Part shown: in pieces, positions 27,948 through 40,739 of the stretch | How positions within the stretch are numbered: the stretch's first letter is position 1 | Layout: every line of letters starts with the position of its first letter | NCBI RefSeq assembly: GCF_003945595.2 | Contig: NW_024104770.1 | Location: forward strand, 1-64,000 | Length of the DNA stretch: 64,000 bases | Source: Pipra filicauda | Taxonomy: Eukaryota; Chordata; Aves; Passeriformes; Pipridae | Direction: 5' to 3' | The notes under the pieces: model-generated | The model's input: only the letters and a program-made list of their open reading frames with translations | The model's database searches: none | Told to the model about the DNA's origin: nothing | Made by a program: the position numbers and the translations under genes

Positions 27948-30460
27948 TCAGATGATGCCATCGAAGCCCTGGATCCCGCATTTCCTGCCTGCGATCCGGC
28001 AGCCGAAGGTGAGGGCATCCTGCAGGGTCCTCCCTGGGGACGGGGCCCAGGATGAGACGTGGCCGTGCTGTGTCTGCAGCGCAGCTGTGCCATAGCTGTG
28101 CCAGGCTGAGCCATGGCCACGCTGCGCCCGTGCCGTGTCCGTGCCCACCTTCTGCGAGCGCGAAGATGACAGCGGCATTGAAGGTGTCCCCGGCCCCCAG
28201 TGTGTCCACGAGGGTCTCTGGGGGGAAGGCGTCCGAGTGCACCAGCTCCCCGTTGGGCCCCATGGCGTCGGCCCCCTTCTCGGCCCAGGCGCAGATCAGC
28301 GTGGCCCTGGGGGGGTGTGGAGTGTGTGTGGGGCTCACCATGCACTCCCCAGCCCTCCCGGCCCCCCATGCGCCCCCCATACCCCGACTGGATGCGCCCC
28401 CGCAGCCCCCGCAGCGCCTCAGGGGCCGAGCGGTACCCGAAGTGCTGGGCCAGGTCCTTGCTGATGAACACCTGCACGAGAGGGGCTGGGGCGGGGGGCA
28501 GCCCCCGGCTCCCCCAGCCAGGCAGGGATGGGCCTGCATCCCAGCGCTGCCCCCAGACCCCAGTCACACCCCCAGATCCCGACGACACCCCCAGACCCCA
28601 ATCACACCCCCAGCTCCCTTACACCCCCAGACTGACTCCCTTACACTCCCCAGACCGCAATCGCACCCCCACGCTCTGACCACACTCCCAGACTCCGACT
28701 GTGCTCCCCAGACCTTGGGTACACCCCCAGACCCCACCCCTGCACCCCTCGAGCCCGGACCACGACCCCCAGCGCCCGTGGCCCCGCCCCCGGGTGCAGC
28801 CGCCCCTTGGCCCCACCCATGAGCTTTAAGTCCCGCCCCCTTGTCTTGGCCCCGCCCCGCACCACTTGGCCCCGCCCCATCAGCGGCAGCAGCTCCTCCC
28901 GGGGCTTCTCCACCTCCACCGAGATCCGGACCCGCTGTCCCGGTGCCGCCGCCCGGTTGTGCCGCTCCACCCGCTCCAGCATCGCCTGCTGCTCCGCCGC
29001 GTTCCGGGCCTGCGGGCACGGGCACGACTCCGCCACCGCCGGGGGTTCGCCGGCCCCGGGGGCCCCCCAGTCCCGGGATGCTCCGCCCTCTCGGGATGCT
29101 CCCCAGCCCGAGGGGTCCCCCCAGCCCCGGGCTCACCCACAGTCCCAGGGAATCCCCCTCCAGCCCCGGGGGTCCCTCTAGCCCCAAGGATCCCCAGAGC
29201 CCCGGGCTCACCTCGAAGTGGATCCACTTGTACTGGGAGAGGTCGACCCGCTCGAAGTCTCGGGCCGTCGCATCAGGCAGGTTCCTGCGGGACGGACGCC
29301 AGGTGGGGCAGGGGACCCCCAGGCTGGCACGCGGCCGGGGGCGAAGGGCAGTGCCAGGGGCTGTGCAGGGCCCCACGCTGCCGGGACAGAGGTCCCAGGG
29401 GTGACACTGCCCAGGTGAATCATTAATTGATGGCATCTGGGACCCTGAGCTCGACTCGAAGGGCAGCGCAGCGGTGGCCAGGCCGGGGCCGCGGTTCAGC
29501 GATGCCCAACAGCCCCTGACCCTTCGGCACGGCCGAGGGAGCACCGGCCCGGCACCGGGCAGGTGCCGTGGCGGTGCCGGGTGTCCCCATGGGGCCGTGC
29601 CCGCTGCCCCACGCCCCAGAACGTGCGGCCATGTGGGGATGTCACCGCCAATGCCGGCGGCGGCACAGGCGGTGAACGGGGGGCTTCGGGGACCACTGGC
29701 GGGACTACAGGGAGTCAGGCAGCGGGACCCGCGCCTGTGTAACCCCGAGCTGGCTCAGCCCGGCTGCCCGCAGGTGCCGGGCCCTTACGTGTCGTGCAGG
29801 ACGATGGTGCGGGAGCCGCTGGAGGCATTGACGATGCAGCAGGCACAGGGCACGTCCCCGCGGGTCTGCCAGGCAATGTGCGCCGTGTCCACCCCCCGGC
29901 GCTGGAAATCCGCCGCGATGAAGCTTCGGGGGACAGAGAGCGGGGTGAGGGGCCCGCACATCTCCGGGAGGAGCGGGACGGTGCGGGTGCCCCGGCGGGC
30001 GCCGGTGGTGACGGCGGGGGCAGGCGGGCAGCGGGGGGACCGCGGCCACGGCATCGCGCCGCGGGTCGAGGCTGCCGGTGGAGTAACACGGAGAGGCCGG
30101 TGGAGTGTCAGGGCGGGTCGGCCCCGTGCCCAGTGCTGGGGGGGTCCCCGCACCCCACTTACTCGGCGGCGGGGCCGGGGGCCAGCGAGCCCATGAAGGC
30201 GCAGGGGGCTCCCAGCAGCGCCAGCACCGTGCAGGAGTTGGAGGCGTTCCCGCCCCGCTGCCACCGCTGCGACACGCACCTGCGGGGGACAGGAGGCTGC
30301 GGTGGGCGCGGGGCCGGCTCGGGAGGCACCGGTGGAGCCGCCCCCGTTGGCGGTACCTGGTGTCGGAGTCCTCGGCCGGGAAAGTCTCCACCACGCTGAT
30401 GATGTCCAGGCACACCAGCCCCACGCACAGGATCCGCCGCTCGCCCGCTCGCGCCGCCAT
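27948..30460 (-). CDS. KHK: KHK, ketohexokinase (fructokinase)
   Basis: PfkB-family kinase making fructose-1-phosphate, first step of fructose use in liver, kidney and gut. Exons: 30460-30357, 30279-30163, 29923-29789, 29284-29212, 29009-28863, 28471-28383, 28306-28149, 28033-27948; total 909 nt, 302 residues (human 298). Markers are [35 protein letters not shown] (substrate side), [11 protein letters not shown], and the catalytic anion-hole motif [12 protein letters not shown] in the exon at 28306. The C terminus is GFDGII. Only one third coding exon is present; its ending RTIVLHDT matches the fructose-efficient C form. I found no 3A-type exon in the introns on either side. Start ATG sits in a CpG-rich region. 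Confidence 0.97.
28550..28770. repeat. C-rich about 24-bp tandem repeat in KHK intron 5
   Basis: Units built on ACACCCCCAGACCCCAATC. Intronic, decayed. Confidence 0.7.
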
Positions 30461-30700
30461 CCCGGACCGCTGCGGTGCGGGACTGGGAACGGGAGCGGGA
30501 CCGGGGCGAGGACCGGGCACAGTCCCGGGACCGCCGGCCTGGACACGCCCCCGGACACGCCCCCACCCCCCCGCGCCGCCAATCAGCGCCCGCCGCCGCG
30601 CCGGGCCCTCGATGGGCGGGGCGATAAGTGGGCGTGTCGTGCAGGTCACGCCCACAGTGTGCCCCACCCCCGCCCCGCGTGCACATAACGGGCGGGAAGG
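30461..30700 (-). promoter_or_regulatory. CpG-rich promoter region of KHK
   Basis: GC boxes (GGGCGGGGC at 30616, CCGCCC types) and CpG density upstream of the ATG. No TATA box at a fitting place. Confidence 0.45.
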
Positions 30701-30920
30701 GACAGACACCCCCATACACCAACCCCACACACCCCCACCGACCCCACACACCCCCATGCACCCCCATACACCCACCTCACACACACCCACCCACCCCACA
30801 CACCCCCATACACCCCCACACACCCACCCACCCCATACCCCCCCCCACACCCACCCATACACCCCACACACACACACACCCACCCACCCCACACACCCCC
30901 ACCCCCCTCACCCCACACGG
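30700..30920. repeat. CACCC/CACACA low-complexity tract
   Basis: About 220 bases of CCCACACACCCCCAT-type repeats with one strand almost free of G. A purine-poor tract of this kind can slip and form non-B DNA. Confidence 0.9.
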
Positions 30921-33473
30921 ACAAACATATCCAGCAGTGTGCCCTTTGGACACACGGACACACGGACAGGGGCCCGCGGACACTCTGTGCGGGAGCCCCC
31001 GGTGAGGGACTGGGACCTGCCGACCCTTTGCGCAACAAAGGGCCCCGGGACCTGTGGCCCGGCCAGCTGAGGGACACTCGGGGACAGCGGGAGCTGAGCG
31101 TTCCAGACTTTGGGCACAGCCAGGTGAGGCACCCTCCGGAGGCGGCAGGAGCCGAACATTCCAGACTTTCCCGTGCTCAGACTGTGAGGGGATAAATGCT
31201 CAGGGGCTCCTTTGTTCGGGGTCCCTCCTCGGAGGCACCAGCTCAAGCTGTTTTTTTTTTTTTTTACTTAGTTATTGCATCAAGATTAAATCATTTCAAG
31301 GACTGAGACGTCTGAGACTCTGCGATGGGAAAGCTGGGACTGAGCTGGTGAGGGGAACTGGTCTGACCGGGGCAGTGTGAAGGGGCCTCGGCCCCAGCTC
31401 GGGTGGGGTGGGTGTGGCTGCTGGAGCAGCTCCGGGATGGTTGGACAGGGAAGTTTCTTTAGCGGTTTGGCGACCCAGGTGAGGCCCCAGACCACCCGCT
31501 TTGGAGCCTCCCTGCTCCAAACCCCCACCTGCTGGCACCGGGTGAGCTCACCGGGATCTTTGGAGCAGGGAGGAGCCAAAGGGATTGTTAAAATTCCCTG
31601 AGCAGATTCAACGCCAATGGTCGGGGTTTGTTATCAAACTGCTCCGACTCCCTCAGCCCCTCCGTAGGTGCAGCAGTTTGTAGGGTCGGGGGAGTCCCTG
31701 CAGGGGGTCGAGTGTGGGAGCGTGGCCTGAGCAGCGTGGGGGGAAATGGGGGTTTGGGGGCTCGCCCAAGGCGTGCAGGGGGTTGGGATCCCTCGTAAGC
31801 CACGCAGGGAGTTGAAGTTAGGGGGGGGGTATGACTATTTTTAGCACGTCCAGCACAGCAAAGGGGATGCTCTTGGCCGAGGTTGTGCAATTGGGAACAT
31901 TGGGGATGATCTGAGGCTTCACTGACCCTAGGAGAGAGAGAGAGAAAAGGTTGATGGGAGAGTTGAAGCATTCGAGAAGATTAAGAGGGAAACTGTTTAG
32001 AACCCCGGGCTCTGTGTGTGCTACAGACGGTGTTTAACGCCTGGTGACTCCCTCAAGGCACTTCGAGGGTTTCTTTTGCAGCCAAGAGCCGGTTGGTGCC
32101 CAGACACAACACCCGGGGAAGGAGTCGGTCACTTGAGGTCGCTGTTGTGTGCGCGTGGGATCTCCTCAAAAAGAGGGATCCAGGGGCGTCCGCATCCCGA
32201 GGCGCCTCAGCTCCGGCCCGTGCTGTTTGGCCCTCTTTGGAGGGGTTGTTGGGGTGTGAGGGGGAAATCCCACACCAGGAGCGGGTTCTCCAGACCCGCG
32301 GGTTTGGTGTGTGTGAGATCCCTGTGCTTGTAGCGGCGGTAGCTCCGTGTGTGTTTCTAAAAAAATATTTCTAAAAGCACATTTTCCTACGTGTACGTTT
32401 CTATCGGGTAAGTGGATGGTGAAGAATGCAAAAGAATGGGTAGAACTGTTGTGATTGTTCTCAAGGAATTGCTGTGTTCTGTCTGTAACTGGAGGCTTCC
32501 CCTGGGCCTGGTTTGCTACTTGGACACAGCAGGAGGAGACTGTTTGAATTTTCATGTTAATGTTATTTATATTAAGTAACATTACGTATAAATATTTATA
32601 TTAAACACTTTCATTTCCTTCCAGGAGGACGATCTGCAGAGTCCTGCCCGAGCAGGAGAGGGGTTGTGGTGCCTGATGGTTTGTACGACCCCTCTGGGGA
32701 GAAGGGAAGGAAAAGGCTTCTGCTACTTTAAAAAAAAAAAAAAGTAAATGAGAAAATGGTTTTAAAGCTCTGTTGTGATTTTACGGAGGTTGAGGGTTCA
32801 GCCCCTCGGATCTGCAGAGGATTTTGGCACTTAATGCCCTGCACTTCAGGTATAAAATTCCTGGGCCAATCAACTAAACCTCTGGCTGAGGCAAACAAGG
32901 ACTATCAGTTAGGTGAGGAAAAGGAGAAGAGGCTGCAGGCAGAGGGGCTGCTCAGTTTGGTTGGGTTGGAAAGGTTCAGGCAGAGCTTTGGGATGCGCAT
33001 GAGAGAGAGAGAAAATCTTATGGGAAAAACTGCAGGATGGAGAACCCGTAACATCGTCAGAAACAGTCCTGTAACTCAGAATTTTCGTGTCCACTGCAGG
33101 AGTTGAGTGAATGGGTCTTTTGTTCTGATAAAGAGTGAGACAGTAACGTTTGCATTGACATCTGCTGACGAGGAAGTGACATTACGACCCTTCATTAGAA
33201 CTGATGGTTGTGGGGTCACTAAACTGCCACTAACCCAGAGCCATCTGCCAAATCTCAGCCTCAGCAACCCAAAGATCAAAGTTTACCAGTAAATCAGGCG
33301 AGCCTGAAATCCAGCAAGTGGAATCCTCTCGATGCACCCTATACATTTGGACTCCAGTTGGTCCTGGCCAGCAATTAATAAAATTTCCAATAGGTCCTGG
33401 AGTGTAACGTTCAGTATTAATGCAGTGTGGGAGGCTGAGGAGCCCCGTGTGTGACCCGGGCAGCAAAGAGTTA

Positions 33474-33547
33474 AAATCACTGGAGTAAACAGAGCAAGTG
33501 TTATCTGCCTAAAATCACTGGAGTAAACAGAGCAAGTGTTATCTGCC
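33474..33547. repeat. 37-bp tandem duplication
   Basis: The block AAAATCACTGGAGTAAACAG followed by AGCAAGTGTTATCTGCC occurs twice in direct succession. Confidence 0.9.
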
Positions 33548-34139
33548 AGGCTGCTGAGCTGGGTTTATGGCTCCTGGGCGAGAAGTGAAGTCTGCTGATC
33601 TTAACCCTAAGGAAATCCAGAGACTGCAGTGTGCTGCTGCAACCCCTGGCTGGGGATTGCTGGGGCATCTCAGAGCTGGAGTTTTGCTGCAGCACGGAAT
33701 GGAATTTCCAAAGCTGTGGCTGATTTGGCTCCTCTGAGAGCTGCAGAACCCACCACCACAACCCAACAGCCACCCACGTGCTTGGGCAGTGGCGGGGGTC
33801 TCACAGTCCCCCTCTAATTCTCCTGTCTGGGCAGTTCATTACAGGCAGTTAAATGCCACTGCTGTGCCTTTAACCACTGCTGTGACAAACCTTGTGGAAA
33901 TGGGAACTCAAACTCAGGGTGCCCTGCTCGTGGATGGCAACCCCAGATGAGAAAGATGTGCCTTGTTTGGTTCCCTGCTGGAAACAGGACAAGGCTCGAC
34001 TGGTGCTTGCCTGGAAGGGAGGGCAGGACACCTTTGTCAGAGCCCACAGGGGTACAAACATTCACCCCCAGCACAGGCTGCACTTGTGGAACTCTCACAA
34101 GCAGCCTCACTCCCTCAGGACGTGGAATTCACGGGAGGA

Positions 34140-34279
34140 GACCCCCCTGAAAAGGCAGGAGCCCCCCTGAAAAGGCAGGAGCCCCCCTGAAAAGGCAGGA
34201 CACCCCCCTGAAAAGGCAGGAGCCCCCCTGAAAAGGCAGGACACCCCCCTGAAAAGGCAGGAGCCCCCCTGAAAAGGTG
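34140..34279. repeat. 19-21-bp minisatellite, about seven units
   Basis: CCCCCCTGAAAAGGCAGGAG alternates with CCCCCCTGAAAAGGCAGGAC. Very little divergence, so a recent expansion. Confidence 0.95.
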
Positions 34280-35529
34280 GGGGAAGCGAGAACAGCAGCG
34301 AAGCAAAGGCTTCATGAGAGAGAAGTTGAGATTGCACCTGAGAGGTGCCAAGTCCAGGCTGTTAAACTCGAGCCCCTCAGGGGGAACCTGCCCAGCCCGG
34401 CCCCCCCGAGGCCCCTGAGGGTTGATTTTCCCAGGAATGACGCCAGCACAGCCCCACTGCAGGTCCAAGGACACGGGGCAGCCCCGAGGGTGACCCCCCT
34501 CAGGAGCCCAACACTGGGGTCCTGCCAGCCCCGAGGGGGACCCAGCCAGGGATTTGTGTGCCATGAACCAGGAGAGCCAGGGAGATGGGAGAGGCCCTCT
34601 GCCTCAGGCCCTTTTGACTTTTGGGTTTCTTTCGTGGTACCAAACCAGCATGGATTGCTCCTTCTTTTTAATAACTGGCCTGCAGCAGGCAAAACTTTCA
34701 CTTTTTGTTTAACAGGAACCTTCTAACAGATGATGTCGAGCTGTGTGGAACTGATGAAACCTTTAACTGCCCCCAGAATTGCCTGTATTATCAATTTATT
34801 AATTTTGGTGCCTTTTTTTGTGTTTTTAATATCACCTTGTTGAGGACCAAATATTAGTCGGATTTTATTCTTTGATTTTTGCTAGGTTTATTTTGTCTTT
34901 TTGCTGGGGGGAAAAAAAAAAAAGGAAGAATGGTGTGGGTAAAGCTTTTGCTTTTATCTTATGGAGGCATAACTTTGTCTCAAGGAATTGGGAATCAGGG
35001 AATTCAACTAAATTTAGCCTGGGAGTCGATACAAGGATTTATACGTGTTTGAGATCGTAAAATATGTATTAACCTTCCATGTCCTGCCTCGGAAGGCTCT
35101 GTATCTGTTATGATTTGGCTGAATTTTTAAACAAAAAGGAAATGTTGCACGGGAAATGGATGAGTCCCCCTTCCCAGCCCAGGGATGTATCGAATTCCAA
35201 AATCAGACTGAGAGGGCTCCTTGTCAGTCTTTCCCTTTTGGTCCCGTTTCTCACCCACTGAGACAATTGGATCATTAAGAAGCACCATATGTGCTAAAGG
35301 TTAATTTTCACGGTGTACAGAGTTACCCACCGAGCTCCCGGGGACGGGAGCATTGCCTATAAAATTATTCCAACTATATGTGGACGTAGTCACGAGAGAA
35401 CTTTGTTTTAGAGCCTTTGAAGGACGTGAACACACCCCCTCAACAAACCCCTTTGCAGAGGTGTGAATGAACCTTTGTACAACTTTGTCCCCCAGGATTA
35501 ATGATGGCAAGCCAGACATATTTATATAA

Positions 35530-35820
35530 AAATAAATCATTTATTATGATCAATTATTAGACAAAAAGATCTTAATCAGAATTATTTACTACACAGTATA
35601 GAAGCTAAAACTGCTCATACAGTATAGTGTACTATATCAAAGTGATTATATTAAATTATATAAAAATATATTAAACATATAAATATTATATTAACATTGT
35701 ATTAATAATATATTAACATTATATTAATATTATATTAAATTGTTTAATTATTTTATTATATTATATTATTTAATGTAATATTGATATTATATTAAAGCAA
35801 TTATATTAAAGCTAGCAAAA
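35530..35820. repeat. AT-rich low-complexity block
   Basis: TATTAAATTATAT-type sequence, by far the most AT-rich part of the window. It separates the plus- and minus-oriented retroviral remnants. Confidence 0.9.
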
Positions 35821-36149
35821 AGAAAACAATTATTACACAGAGATTGATGTTACTCACCCAGACCAATATAACTGGACAAATCTCTTTGGTTCAGCCTTGA
35901 GGGTGTTAGCTGTCTTATAATCACACGTTACCCTTTTACATACAAAACTATTACAAAAAGTTAGAATTTAGTTAGCAACATTAAACAGAGCATCATATAG
36001 AATTAGCTATTGATTCTGGCAAGAAACACTGTTATTATTTCAATTTATGTATTCCTGGAGTGGTTAGTATCCTCATTTGCTGGATTAGGTATCACACTCA
36101 TATGTGCAGTGATTATGAATAAGAACCACATTCTGATTGACAACAACAT

Positions 36150-39100
36150 TTACCAACAGGGTGTAACATTATGTGCAGCTGAGGACGGTCCAAGCGAGTC
36201 CATCCCCCTTCCCATCTGTTCTCCACCCCCTGTCACTCGCTCCAGGCCAGGGTGTGTTTTCATCACATCACCATGGACAGTGATGGCGTTTTTTGAGTGT
36301 CCTTTTCGTTGCTGTACCAGTTTGTGTGGCCCAGGGTGTGTTTTCATCACATCACCATGGACAGTGATGGCGTTTTCTGAGTGTCCTTTTCGTTGCTGTA
36401 CCAGTTTGTGTGGCCCAGGGTGCCCCGACAGGTGTTTAACCAGGGCAGTGTCCATTCCCACAGGCACTGCAGGTTGTCCTGAGAGGCTTCCACGTTACCT
36501 TTGGAGCTGATCCAAGGGGCAGGGGGCCCAAGGGAGCTGGCTGAACAGGACGACCCATTGTCCATGTGGGTTATTTGTCTGATCCAACACAGAGGGGAGC
36601 CTTTTATCCCACTCAGGTTCGTGTGGCCTGAGGGAGCCTTTCACCAAACCATTCCCAGCTCCACGACCCCGTTTGCTTGGGAGTTATAAGGTGCATGGAA
36701 AACCCGTTTGCTGCTCCCCTTCCTGGACCAGTCTTGTGCCATCACACTGCTGGGTTGTGATTCCTTGTCACTTTGGGCAGTCTGGGACAGGGAGACTGGA
36801 AAACCAGTTCCCGAGTCCCGAAATAGCAGCTTTGGCATCAGCCCAGTGGCAGTGACAGCCCAGAGCCCACCCCACCCCTGTCAGTGTGTCCCCACAGCCC
36901 CAGAGGGACAATATAACCAGAGTGTCTCGTTAGGTTTGATTTGCCAAGGTAGTGCCAAGTCTGGGTGATTTTGCCCGAGCCTTAATTGGCACTGGGGACA
37001 TTGTGTGGGGGTGCCTTTGCACATCTTTCTGGGCGGTAGCCAGCCTCCAGTTCGTGCTGCAAAAAATAAAGCTTCCTGTCCAGTTTGCCCTAATTTACAG
37101 TGTGGCCACCCCCCCAGTTGGTACCAGTGCTCAGGATTTTCCAGTTAATCAATTTTTAATGTTTGTCATCTGATCCACCTGGTTGTTCCAGTCAGTCTGT
37201 GAGGCTTTATCCTGGGCGTGAGCTTTGACCCGTCTGTGTGGGTTGGTGGGGACTGAGCCTGTAACAACAACCATACCCCAAATTCCTTCTGCTAAGCCTC
37301 CTTTCCATTCCCTTGCCAACCCAGTGCTTCCCACCGACACAACCACTGTGTGGCACCAGCCCAGGCTGCACAGGAACCAACACAGATCTGTTTTCTCTTT
37401 TACTGCCAGCAGTGCAGCTTTCCATTTTCCCACCTGTGCACTTCCCATTCCTTCTGCTGCTGCTTCCCTTCTTGTCTGAGTGTTGAGCAACTGCTCTGTG
37501 CTTCCACTTGCCATTGCTGTGTTTGGCTGAGGCATCAGTGAAACACCTTTAACTTCACAGTCTGATGTAAGTGCAGGGGCATCAGGCAGAGGACTCTGGG
37601 GCAGAGCCAGCGTGTCTGGGGTCACAGCTCTTTGTGATTTGGAAGGGTCTGTCAGCCCCTCAGTTGTATCCATTTGAGCCCTGGCTCCTGAGGCACAGGC
37701 ACACCATTTGTGTGTGCAATCCCATCTGGGGCAGCACTGCCCTTCCTAATCCTGGCTAACGGGTTAAAAGGGCCTTGGATTTGCACAGATTGGTGCTGGG
37801 GAATTTTTTCTCCTTACTGAAGAGCTTGGGTCAGAGATAATAATCTCCTTTCCCAGTCAGTTTATCTTTTTTCAGTGTCTTTTAATGCTGTGGAGCTGAA
37901 CCTTAATGGTTGTTTGGGTCCACTTGGGCCTTTCTGGAGCATATTACAGTAAGTATCATGTTCAGCAAAACCCCATTCAACTCTTACAGGATCACCGGGG
38001 TGAACTGGCCCAAGTGACTGATATATTTTTAGCTCTTCTATCAGTGTTTGCAAAGCCTGTTTGTGTCTATCAAGGCACTCCCAGGCCTGTTTTTTCCTCA
38101 TTAATGCATACAAGGGTCTTGCTACTATAGAAAATCCAGGAAAATTATTTCTCCAGCATCCTAAAGCACCCACGATCTTTTGAAGTTCCTTTTTAGTAGG
38201 AACTAAGCATCTAATCTTGTAATGGTTTCATCTGGGACTGCAGCCTGACCTGCAATCCAGCAGGTTCCCAGGAATTTCACCTCTTCAGAGAGTCCTTGGC
38301 ATTTGACAGAGGGCACTTCTACCCCCTCCTCATTTAATTTATTCCATATATCTGGTGCTGTTTTTCTTGCTGCACTTTCCCCTTCCCCCCCTATCAATGC
38401 ATTATCGATGCATCCATAGATTTGTGCCCCTTCCAGGATTTCTCTTTGTTGAAGGAGTCCAGGTAAAGCCTCGTGTGCCATTTCAGGTGAATGCTGATCC
38501 CCGTGGGGCAGGCGATTAAAGGGTTATTTTATTCCTTTCAAGGAAATGTAAATTTAGGTTTATCTTCTTCCTGCAGTGGAACCATGGAGAACATGTCTTT
38601 TACATCTGGAACTATCCTTCCTTTGGCTGCAGGAGGAACAGGATACTGTTTGATACTGGTCACAGCAGAAGCAGGTCAAACTGCAGACATTTTAAATAGA
38701 TTAATTTTCCTATTTTTTTTCCCAGAAAATTTACTATATGGGGTGTTTGGTGGGCCCAAATGACCAAACATTCTCATTGGGTAATTGCCAAACTTTTCCT
38801 TTAAGGACATCATATCCTAAAATGTTTTTTTCTTCGTGGTCTGAAATTGCAAAGGTGTGTCAGGTCATTCATTTTCCCCCAAGTAACCTTGAGCAGGCTC
38901 TGGCAGTATAACAGACAACACTCTGTCCCTTGAATCCCGTGAGACAGACCCTGTTTCTCTTAAAACTTCAGTTTAATTTTTCAGCATCTGTGGGGTGATC
39001 AGAGACATCAATCAGGAAATTCGGAGGTTGCTGTTCGGGTCCCACTGGTGAGTAGATATGGGGCCCACCCTTATGGGACCATTGGTAGCTCTGGGTGAGG

Positions 39101-40560
39101 AGGCCCAAAGTTCACCCAGCACTTGGTGGGGTTTTCCCTTTTGTGTCTCTGTTTTCTCAAGAGGGTTGTGAGGTGTGTTTTCCCTGAGGAGGCTTTTTGT
39201 TATTCTTGTTTCCCTCCTGCTGTACTTTGACTAAGTTTGCTGTCACTGCACTGGGGTGTCCCCTGAGAGCTGCACTGGGACCACCTGAGGTCACCGTGTC
39301 CTCCACGCTCCTTTTGCTGTTCCCGTGAGTGAGAAGGGGCTTTGCATCTTTCTTTTCTCTTGGGTGGGCTATGTTTAAATTCAGAAGGTCTCCCCGTTGC
39401 AGTTTTTGGGCTCCTCTCAACAGCCCATTTGCTCTCCAGGATGGTTTTCCCAGCCCATTTCCCTTGCATGGTTTTACCTAATCATGGAAGAGTTCTGCCC
39501 CCATGGGGATCGGTCACCTCAGGGCCTGTGGGTCTCCTGAGGGTTCATTATGCATCACATCTCTGCTGATTCCATCTCCTCACCCCACTGAGTATGTTTT
39601 TAACGTTGTTGGGTCTCCTCTCAGGAGAGATCTTAACACCTCAGGGTCCAGCTCTGCGGGGTTGGGGTGTCTGTGCCTGGAGGCAAAGCTGCCCTGGGCC
39701 CGTGGGGGAGATTTCCTGAGGTGACCCTGTGGGTGTGGAGCTGCTTCTCCTCTTCCCAGAACATTTGTTCCTCCTGCCCAACACGCAGCCCTGCTGGTTA
39801 TGGAATGGGGTGGATTGGCAGGCTCAGGTCCCAGATTTAATGGGACTCCTGGCCCCCGGAGTGCAGCACTCTCAGTTCCCTGCAGCAACATTCTGGCTCC
39901 CCCAAAGGTTCACACTCCACAAATACTCAGTCTCTGACTCACCTGGTTTTCATCCATATTTTTCCTGTGGGTTTGCCAGTTGCAGGGGGTCCCAGGGAGT
40001 GGTTCTGGCCGTGTTCTTCCTCTGACCTCCCTGAGGTCCTTCAGACACTTTGGTCTTAATTGTGGGTCTCATTTTTCATTCTGGAACCTCTTCCTCTGCA
40101 GGAGGTGGGGGTTCAATCGTTTCATCAGAGTCCCATTCTCACTCATCAGCATTTTCATCAGGGCTTTCCCAAATGTCACCATCCCAGTTCCCAGGTGATA
40201 CTATTAATATTCCTATTTTACTAACACCAGAGGATTGGGGGCTTTTAATAATGTCCATTCTAATTTTTCTTCCAAGGTTTTTTCTTTTCATTGAACTCTT
40301 TTAACTGTTGTTTTAATCGGCCATTTTGATACTGTAAAGACAGTTCTGCAGGTTTTCTTTCTTTTATTTCATCTCTCAGATCATTAGTTTCTTTTATCAT
40401 TTGTTCTCTCCATTGCCACAGAGCCTTTAAGCACAATCCCAGTGCATGACTGATGACACCTTTTCCCTTTTTATCTTTCTGTGATCTTTGGGTTTTGTCT
40501 AATTTCTCTTGTATCCCTTCCCACTCACATCAGTTGTCCACTGGCCCAGGACCATCAGTG
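36150..40560 (-). mobile_element. Endogenous retrovirus carcass, gag-pro-pol, minus orientation
   Basis: Reading down the minus strand: a charged, coiled-coil gag-like segment (about 40480-40250), Pro/Ser-rich gag/nucleocapsid-like sequence (about 39890-39160), reverse transcriptase with the fingers/palm region decayed to CIDNALIGGEGE at about 38420, a connection/RNase H-like block starting LGCWRNNFPGFSIVARPLY at about 38170, and an integrase-like block ending SQANGVVE at about 36660. Stops and frameshifts are frequent. No envelope gene and no flanking LTR pair could be seen. The type (class III ERVL-like or class I) is a guess from the RT style. Confidence 0.75.
36247..36420. repeat. 84-bp tandem duplication inside the retroviral remnant
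   Basis: Two copies of an 84-bp unit that begins CCAGGGTGTGTTTTCATCAC, differing by one or two bases. Confidence 0.95.
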
Positions 40561-40739
40561 CTAATGTGTGTCCTGGGCCTCTGGAAATATCCTGTCAGGC
40601 CTTTTGGCTGTTTCTCAGAACTGGGGTGGGATGGGGAGTCCCCAAACCCTGCAGTGAGGGAGAACACAGAAAGACTGAGCCCTTCCCAGGTTTCAATTCC
40701 CTCCTCTCCAAGAACTACTGTCATGGCTCTGGATCTCCA

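Larger units (their letters stand above)
31068..34900 (+). mobile_element. Retroviral LTR-like and leader sequence, heavily decayed (plus orientation)
   Basis: From about 31068 there is an LTR-like stretch with a duplicated enhancer-like block (GTTCCAGACTTT and ATTCCAGACTTT), a TATA-like GGGGATAAATGC, and an R-like segment with a short hairpin (CCCTCCTCGGAGG). At about 31469 TGGCGACCCAGGTGAGG could be a primer-binding site. The sequence on to about 34900 is frame-broken; no protein block could be named with confidence. Some of it may be unrelated unique DNA. No 3' LTR was found. Orientation and limits are tentative. Confidence 0.45.

Noticed and set aside
30700..30920. Possible CRISPR-like or satellite array
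   Set aside because: Simple CACCC/CACAC slippage tract with no fixed repeat-spacer pattern, in an animal genome.
36010..36510. 166-codon plus-strand open frame with repeated segments
   Set aside because: Antisense to the retroviral pol remnant; the internal repeat is the 84-bp tandem duplication.
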